From positions 1 to 49,542 of IMG/VR virus record IMGVR_UViG_3300043395_002712: DNA of 49,542 nucleotides. One strand, written 5' to 3'. The translations under genes were made by a program, and so were the position numbers. A model generated the notes under the pieces. That model saw nothing but the letters and a program-made list of their open reading frames with translations. It did no database searches and was not told where the DNA came from. Position 1 is the first letter of the stretch. Every line of letters starts with the position of its first letter. Below are positions 46,107 through 49,542 of the stretch, one piece after another. The stretch is from a virus.

Positions 46107-46169
46107 GGCTCCGGTTGAATGCCCTCTCACAATACGCCATGAATGGCACGCTTGCCCTTGAATGCTTAA
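46107..46169 (-). promoter_or_regulatory. Activator-type promoter with shared leader (29-bp class)
   Basis: Minus-strand -10 TATTGT (46129-46134), box TTGTTAAGC (46164-46169) exactly 29 bp upstream, no -35 match (GGGCAA). The shared 18-base leader (46107-46124) ends just before ATG 46102. It diverges in context from the candidate small-terminase gene upstream. Confidence 0.65.
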
Positions 46170-46186
46170 CAATCAGTAACAACAGG

Positions 46187-46239
46187 AGACGGCTCTGGGA
46201 CCGTCTTGAATGAGACTCACTGCGCCCCAATGAGTCTCA
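46187..46239. repeat. Two hairpins between the terS-like gene and the next promoter
   Basis: Perfect 9-bp inverted repeat TGAGACTCA (46211-46219) / TGAGTCTCA (46231-46239) and a 6-bp hairpin AGACGG / CCGTCT (46187-46192 and 46201-46206). No T-run follows, so they do not look like standard terminators. TGAGTCTCA occurs again at 46902-46910. They could be sites bound by the small terminase or an RNA processing signal. Confidence 0.5.
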
Positions 46240-46240
46240 C

Positions 46241-46777
46241 CTAGGACGCCTCAGGTGTCTCTTCTGTCTCAGGGGCCGGCAGGGGATGGGCAGGGGCTTC
46301 GATGGCCACGGTCAGCGTCAGGTCTCCATCGCCCAGGCCGGCCGACTCGCGCAGCTCCCCGGCGATCTCACCGGCGCGGTCGATGCCTTTGAGCGCAGCG
46401 CTCCACTCGCCCGCTGCCAAGGCCCCCTGAATGGCTCTCTGACGCTGCGCAGCCACCAGGGCGCGGCGCAGCTCCGGGGGCGCGGTCTCGGCGGCCTGCA
46501 GGGCCTTCTCTGCACGCCGCTGGGCACGGCCACGGAGAGAGGCCGGCAGGGATGGGGACTCCTCTTGCAGCATCCAGCGCACTTGAATGGGAACGTAACC
46601 ATCCGAGTACAAGTTGAATGCTCTTTTAACGAGAGCGTTAAAGATGGTCTCTTCGCTTTCTTCCGTGGTTGTTTGATCCCATTCTGCAATCCACGCATCA
46701 TGGCGCCGCAAAATACGCTCGCTGTCAGGGAGCGTGTGCAGCGGGCGCAAATCGTGTATCGGCCGGCAGGAGTCCAA
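46241..46777 (-). CDS. Candidate terminase small subunit, 178 aa
   Basis: The helical middle (IFNALVKRAFNLYSDGYVP) is followed by charged helices (RRALVAAQRQRAIQGALAAG) and EWSAALKGIDRAGEIAGEL, then an acidic Pro-rich tail. The A-L-K-x-I/L-D-R-x-x-E-I-A-G element is typical of the C-terminal parts of several phage small terminases, which recognise packaging sites. The start is a TTG and uncertain, and there is no recognisable helix-turn-helix at the N-terminus. It lies 2.9 kb from terL on the opposite strand, next to the repeat/hairpin region. Confidence 0.45.
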   Translation of the reverse strand: MDSCRPIHDLRPLHTLPDSERILRRHDAWIAEWDQTTTEESEETIFNALVKRAFNLYSDGYVPIQVRWMLQEESPSLPASLRGRAQRRAEKALQAAETAPPELRRALVAAQRQRAIQGALAAGEWSAALKGIDRAGEIAGELRESAGLGDGDLTLTVAIEAPAHPLPAPETEETPEAS

Positions 46778-46900
46778 GGGGAGGCGCCGTAACTTTTTGC
46801 ATCCTACAACGGTCTGAATGGGATGTAAGCCATGACGCTAACGTGATACTAGATACGCGAGCTGCTTATACCAGCGCAACGCTTTGAGCGGAATCTCACG
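46778..46900. other. Short non-coding stretch
   Basis: No gene seen. It holds AT-rich words (TGATACTAGATAC, near 46841) that could be a weak promoter for the 41-residue frame downstream, but no good -35/-10 pair. Confidence 0.4.
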
Positions 46901-47026
46901 ATGAGTCTCAAATATCTCAACTTTTTTTTGCCCCTGTCGAGCGAAGAATCTTTGGAAGATCAGCGAATGATAGGGCTGGCTTATGAGATTTTCCTGGCCG
47001 GCAGTCTGGGCCTGCACGATGGCTAA
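46901..47026 (+). CDS. Possible small protein, 41 aa
   Basis: Frame MSLKYLNFFLPLSSEESLED, then QRMIGLAYEIFLAGSLGLHD, ending in TAA. The sequence looks protein-like (amphipathic helix), and a strong terminator lies 65 bases downstream. There is only a weak ribosome site (GCGGAA). The ATG is embedded in a copy of TGAGTCTCA. Low confidence. Confidence 0.35.
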   Translation: MSLKYLNFFLPLSSEESLEDQRMIGLAYEIFLAGSLGLHDG

Positions 47027-47090
47027 AAGCGGCCGGCAGGGGAAGAAGGGGGAAAATACTCACCTAGAGCAAAAGTTCTATGTGGAGAAA

Positions 47091-47165
47091 AACAGGTGGA
47101 TTGCGGATACAGTTTTTACAAAACTTCACACTCCAAACTGTATCCGCAACCTACCTGTTTTTTTT
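47091..47165 (+). terminator. Very strong rho-independent terminator, possibly bidirectional
   Basis: A 25-bp stem with two mismatches (arms 47091-47115 and 47135-47159, containing TTGCGGATACAGTTT and its complement), a 19-base loop and eight T at 47158-47165. Five A precede the left arm (47088-47092), so it can also act leftward. It is by far the longest hairpin in the genome. Confidence 0.85.
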
Positions 47166-47665
47166 GACTTCTAAGTTTTTGCAACAAAGAGCGTCTAGAC
47201 CAGACCTTAGGAGGGGAGACGCTTTTAGATACCGTCCGACTCCAGACAGCGAGCCAGGATTTTTCCGCGCTTCAGTCAGCAGCAAGGCCAACTGCCTTTC
47301 CTGCCGGCCGATCCGAGAGAAAAAAGCCCCTTCGCACCCCTATGCCAAATCCCCCCATTCCTGCCAGATCCCATCGTTTTTCATAAGCCCACCTAAACCC
47401 TTCGCCAATTATTCGCCCCACCCTTCCCTCGCATTCTCAACAACAACCGCCCATTTCCGCCCACATCCACACTGCGGCAGCCAAGCTCAGCAATCCCCAC
47501 CATTCTCAATAACCCCAGCCAGGCCCCGCACCCACTTTTCCCCTGCCGGCCGCCCCATACGCGCAGCGAAAGGCCCCCAGCTGCCCTAGCAAGGGGCCTC
47601 CGGGGGCTGTCGAGTGTGTAGGGCGCGGCCAGGGCCTCAGGGGCCTTGTTGGGGCTTCTGGTGGG
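47166..47665. other. Gene-free, C-rich strand-asymmetric region
   Basis: No believable gene: the open frame here (47080-47589) is compositionally odd and Pro/Ser/His-rich. About 47330-47560 is extremely C-rich and G-poor on the plus strand. The minus strand has several GGGG runs that could form a G-quadruplex. An inverted repeat AGGCCCC / GGGGCCT follows near 47574-47602. The region is a candidate replication origin or packaging site. Confidence 0.55.
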
Positions 47666-48196
47666 TCAGTCCCGGGGGAAGTCGTACCTGATCCGCGGCC
47701 GGCACTTAAGATCGCTGATTAGCCTGTAGGGCTCCTCGCAATCCCTCGCCAGTTGTGCAAGTTTTTCAATCGCTCCCACAACCTCCTCAATGGTAGGAAT
47801 GGGCTCAGGATCACGAACCTTGCAAAGCTCCGTGATGTATCCGTCCCTTACATTCGCCAGCACCACAAACGTCTCAACGCTGCCACGACTGCGCCCAGCG
47901 TCTCCAGACAGCTGAAAATCCCCCGAAAGATGTACCGTTACCCGATTATTTGGATTCATCCCACTACCAAGGTAGCAGCGAAAGCAAGGCCCAGCGTGCA
48001 ACGCTGAATCGTATTTCTTCCATTCCTTGCTAAAGCTGCCATCTGCCAAAATAATCTTCTTGTTCTCGTTGAAGAAAACTTCCAGGATGGGAGCATAAAA
48101 GTCGATTGCTTCTTGCCGCAGCTGATTAAGCTCAGCCCGGCAAGCAAGCTCAGCCTTAAGATCCTGGATTTGTGCAGCGGAAATAGTGAGAGTCAT
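47666..48196 (-). CDS. Hypothetical protein, 176 aa
   Basis: The N-terminal helix (LKAELACRAELNQLRQEAID) is followed by VFFNENKKIILADGSFSKEW and a beta-rich middle (NRVTVHLSGDFQLSGDAGRS), then IPTIEEVVGAIEKLAQLARD. No family was recognised. The codons for SALHAGPCFRC contain 22 bases identical to the terminator/promoter repeat found at 48675 and 49037, which is unusual for coding DNA. Confidence 0.62.
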   Translation of the reverse strand: MTLTISAAQIQDLKAELACRAELNQLRQEAIDFYAPILEVFFNENKKIILADGSFSKEWKKYDSALHAGPCFRCYLGSGMNPNNRVTVHLSGDFQLSGDAGRSRGSVETFVVLANVRDGYITELCKVRDPEPIPTIEEVVGAIEKLAQLARDCEEPYRLISDLKCRPRIRYDFPRD

Positions 48197-48243
48197 TGTT
48201 TAATCCGGCTTTCTGCCGGCAGAATGTTTGCGGGGTGGGGGAG

Positions 48244-48630
48244 TTAGCGGGTGCTTACGCTTTCAATAGCAAAGAAGGGATTAGAGGAAGCAAGTCTTTC
48301 CCTTGCCTCTTCCTCTGTCGCTTCCATGTAAGAAAGCGAAGTGCGCATCCCATTTACGAAACGCGCATGGTGATCGTCGGGATACTGCCAATGGCCGGCA
48401 AAGATGAAAACCGTTTTCTGCGGCTTTGATTTTGCGTACTCTTCGAGCTTTGCCGGCATTTCATCCAGACGCCAGGAGAGAATAAGAGGGGCAGACTTGT
48501 CGTCACGATGCCGCGCAGCCCAGTTGCCAAACGAGCTATTTGTCCTGCGAATGATCCAAACGCCATCCGCATATCCCACGTACTCGCCGCGGCGAAAAAC
48601 AGATTTTTCAATGTTGTGGAAACGTGCCAT
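48244..48630 (-). CDS. Hypothetical protein, 128 aa
   Basis: ATG 48630 (MARFHNIEKSVFRRGEYVGY) is about 24 nt past the predicted transcript start. Beta-rich with VWIIRRTNSSFGNWAARHRD and a helix LDEMPAKLEEYAKSK. No family was recognised. Encoded as a single-gene or two-gene unit with the 176-residue gene downstream. Confidence 0.65.
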   Translation of the reverse strand: MARFHNIEKSVFRRGEYVGYADGVWIIRRTNSSFGNWAARHRDDKSAPLILSWRLDEMPAKLEEYAKSKPQKTVFIFAGHWQYPDDHHARFVNGMRTSLSYMEATEEEARERLASSNPFFAIESVSTR

Positions 48631-48660
48631 TGCCCTTGCCGGTCTCTGGTTGACAATGCA

Positions 48661-48711
48661 ACTATACAGACAAAAGGCCCAGCGTGCAACGCTGAGCCGA
48701 GGAACGCTTAA
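48661..48711 (-). promoter_or_regulatory. Promoter with upstream TTAAGC box, overlapping a terminator (39-bp class)
   Basis: Minus-strand -35 TTGCAC (48684-48689), 17 bp, -10 TATAGT (48661-48666). Box ACAAACTGTTAAGC ends 39 bp upstream of the -10 (TTAAGC at 48706-48711). The -35 lies in the right half of the terminator hairpin at 48672-48698. Confidence 0.75.
48672..48698 (-). terminator. Rho-independent terminator fused with the next promoter
   Basis: Minus-strand stem GGCTCAGCGT / ACGCTGGGCC (48676-48685 and 48689-48698) with loop TGC, followed by four T. It ends the message of the 87-residue gene while its right arm holds the -35 for the next gene. Confidence 0.75.
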
Positions 48712-48719
48712 CAGTTTGT
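48673..48719 (-). repeat. 47-bp repeat, copy A
   Basis: 47 bp identical to 49035-49081. It includes the terminator stem, the -35 hexamer and the TTAAGC box. A partial copy of 22 bp lies at 47986-48007 inside a gene. Confidence 0.92.
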
Positions 48720-48982
48720 CACTCATCATCGAAAAGGCTGAAAACGCCTGGCTCATCCGCCACTATTGCGACGGGATCCAGGAGGCTGCGACGATTGACG
48801 GGAACGCCACAAGCGCTGTAACCCGGATGGACTTCTCCCCGCTCGTTGCAAACCCAGCAGTCAAAAAGCACGTAACTACCTGAAGACAGAGGACGGTAGC
48901 AGTCGTACTCGGGTCGCTCAGGGTCGTGCGGCTCACTCGCCTGGTAAATGAAATGCTTGGAAAAATGACGGGATTCAGTCAT
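48719..48982 (-). CDS. Hypothetical protein, 87 aa
   Basis: MTESRHFSKHFIYQASEPHD, acidic, with a Cys-containing strand pair (SYVLFDCWVCNERGEVHPGY) and SLFDDE at the end. Three or four Cys residues could bind a metal, but the spacing (C-x-x-C then single Cys) is not a standard finger. Unknown function. It has its own box promoter upstream. Confidence 0.65.
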   Translation of the reverse strand: MTESRHFSKHFIYQASEPHDPERPEYDCYRPLSSGSYVLFDCWVCNERGEVHPGYSACGVPVNRRSLLDPVAIVADEPGVFSLFDDE

Positions 48983-49021
48983 GGTTTGATTGCGGTGGCG
49001 GGCTTCCCCGCCGGTCCACCA

Positions 49022-49073
49022 ATACTACCAAGAGAAAGGCCCAGCGTGCAACGCTGAGCCGAGGAACGCTTAA
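49022..49073 (-). promoter_or_regulatory. Promoter with upstream TTAAGC box, overlapping a terminator (40-bp spacing)
   Basis: Minus-strand -35 TTGCAC (49046-49051), 18 bp, -10 TAGTAT (49022-49027). Box ACAAACTGTTAAGC with TTAAGC at 49068-49073. One base longer than its sister site at 48.7 kb, both in the spacer and in the box distance. Confidence 0.7.
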
Positions 49074-49081
49074 CAGTTTGT
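49035..49081 (-). repeat. 47-bp repeat, copy B, containing a terminator
   Basis: Identical to 48673-48719. The hairpin (49038-49060) followed by TTT on the minus strand would end the seven-gene operon that starts at 1455 and crosses the junction. Confidence 0.9.
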
Positions 49082-49091
49082 AAGGTGGCTG

Positions 49092-49331
49092 CTAGGAGGG
49101 GGGAGGCTCCTGAACGCGGGAGGATTCCGATTGCATCAAAAACGGACGCAGGTAGGCCGTCATTGGATCAGTGGGACAATCGTCTTGCAGGAGCAGGTAG
49201 TAACGGGGCGGCTCACTTTCTACAATTTCCCTGAGCCTGCGGATGAATGGCTCAGCCTCGCGCTCGCAGGCCCTTAGATGCTTTCTTTCAATTAGCATGA
49301 TGCGCCGTTTCAGTCTTTCCTTCTCGTTCAT
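49092..49331 (-). CDS. Small basic coiled-coil protein, 79 aa
   Basis: ATG 49331 (MNEKERLKRRIMLIERKHLR) overlaps the upstream stop (ATGA). The N-terminal 40 residues are a highly charged helix. The rest has YYLLLQDDCPTDPMTAYLRP and a Pro tail. No family was recognised. It is the last gene of the junction-spanning operon. Confidence 0.65.
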   Translation of the reverse strand: MNEKERLKRRIMLIERKHLRACEREAEPFIRRLREIVESEPPRYYLLLQDDCPTDPMTAYLRPFLMQSESSRVQEPPPS

Positions 49332-49542
49332 GGCTGAGCCTTCCCCGCTTCCGCCAGAATGTCCCCCGCTGCCTTGATGCTTGCGAATGCAAGTAATTGC
49401 ATTTTGAAGTGCATCTTTGCCATGGGCTCCGAGACTTCCCCACCCTGCAAGCATTCATTCACGCAAAGCACAAAGCGCATTGCTTCAGTCTCTGACAGAT
49501 TGCCGGCAGCGGCAATCATCCCAAGACGTATCATACTCTCAA
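49328..49542 (-). CDS. Hypothetical protein, C-terminal part of the gene split by the window ends
   Basis: This is the same gene as 1-191. In the window alone it looks like a 68-residue protein starting at Met 49534, but joining the ends adds 24 residues with a coupled start. The sequence is helical (FVLCVNECLQGG, AFASIKAAGDILAEAGK). Unknown function. Confidence 0.7.
   Translation of the reverse strand, partial: ESMIRLGMIAAAGNLSETEAMRFVLCVNECLQGGEVSEPMAKMHFKMQLLAFASIKAAGDILAEAGKAQP
49416..49542. repeat. Terminal direct repeat, right copy
   Basis: Exact copy of bases 1-127. Joining the two copies restores an open reading frame on the minus strand (start at 191, stop at 49328), which supports a circular or circularly permuted genome. 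Confidence 0.93.

Noticed and set aside
47080-47589. Open frame of 169 codons on the plus strand
   Set aside because: Runs through the big terminator and the C-rich tract; the product is a Pro/Ser/His-rich string without structure, as expected from biased composition.

Overview
The window looks like one complete, circularly closed genome of a tailed phage with a siphovirus-type (long, non-contractile tail) module. Bases 1-127 are repeated exactly at 49416-49542, so the unique genome is about 49,415 bp, and one gene reads across the junction. The base composition looks high-GC (high fifties by eye). The best host clue is a cyanobacterial-type AbrB-like protein (17670-18293). A vanadium-haloperoxidase-like enzyme and the style of the tail-fibre proteins fit a cyanobacterial host, but the host is an inference. 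I recognise no integrase, excisionase or CI-type repressor and no complete tRNA, so a lytic life style is more likely than a temperate one.

Layout. (1) 9838 down to 1903, minus strand: tightly overlapping early/accessory genes including a RusA-like resolvase, an SF2 helicase, a degenerate HNH/AP2-like protein, many small unknowns and the haloperoxidase. (2) 1455 leftward through the junction to 49092: a seven-gene minus-strand operon of small unknown proteins. (3) 10032-18293, plus strand: replication and recombination, with a TOPRIM primase/DUF3987 helicase, a sulfotransferase-like protein, several small proteins, ERF annealing protein, an SSB-like protein, a PD-(D/E)XK exonuclease and the AbrB-like regulator. 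A bidirectional terminator closes this region. (4) 41941 down to 18347, minus strand: portal, scaffold, major capsid protein, head-tail connectors, tail terminator, major tail protein, tail chaperones with a probable programmed frameshift, tape measure, lambda L/K/J-like tip proteins, fibre, LamG protein, two small membrane proteins and a YkuD-fold lysis candidate. (5) 42020-43357, plus strand: large terminase, divergent from portal. (6) 43361-49092: mostly minus-strand single genes, a candidate small terminase, and a gene-poor stretch (46.8-47.66 kb) with a very strong terminator and a C-rich, strand-asymmetric tract.

The most striking regulatory feature is a repeated promoter architecture on the minus strand. 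An upstream box (consensus ACAAACTGTTAAGC) lies 29 bp or 39-40 bp from a -10 hexamer at seven sites, each 19-33 nt upstream of the predicted mRNA leader's start codon. The 39-40 bp class has a good -35 (TTGCAC/TTGCAT/TTGCCA) and the 29 bp class has none. This is the pattern expected of one activator working in class I and class II positions on the same helix face. Plus-strand promoters use the same TTGCA(C/T) -35 hexamer without the box. All functional statements come from reading the sequence; no database searches were run.
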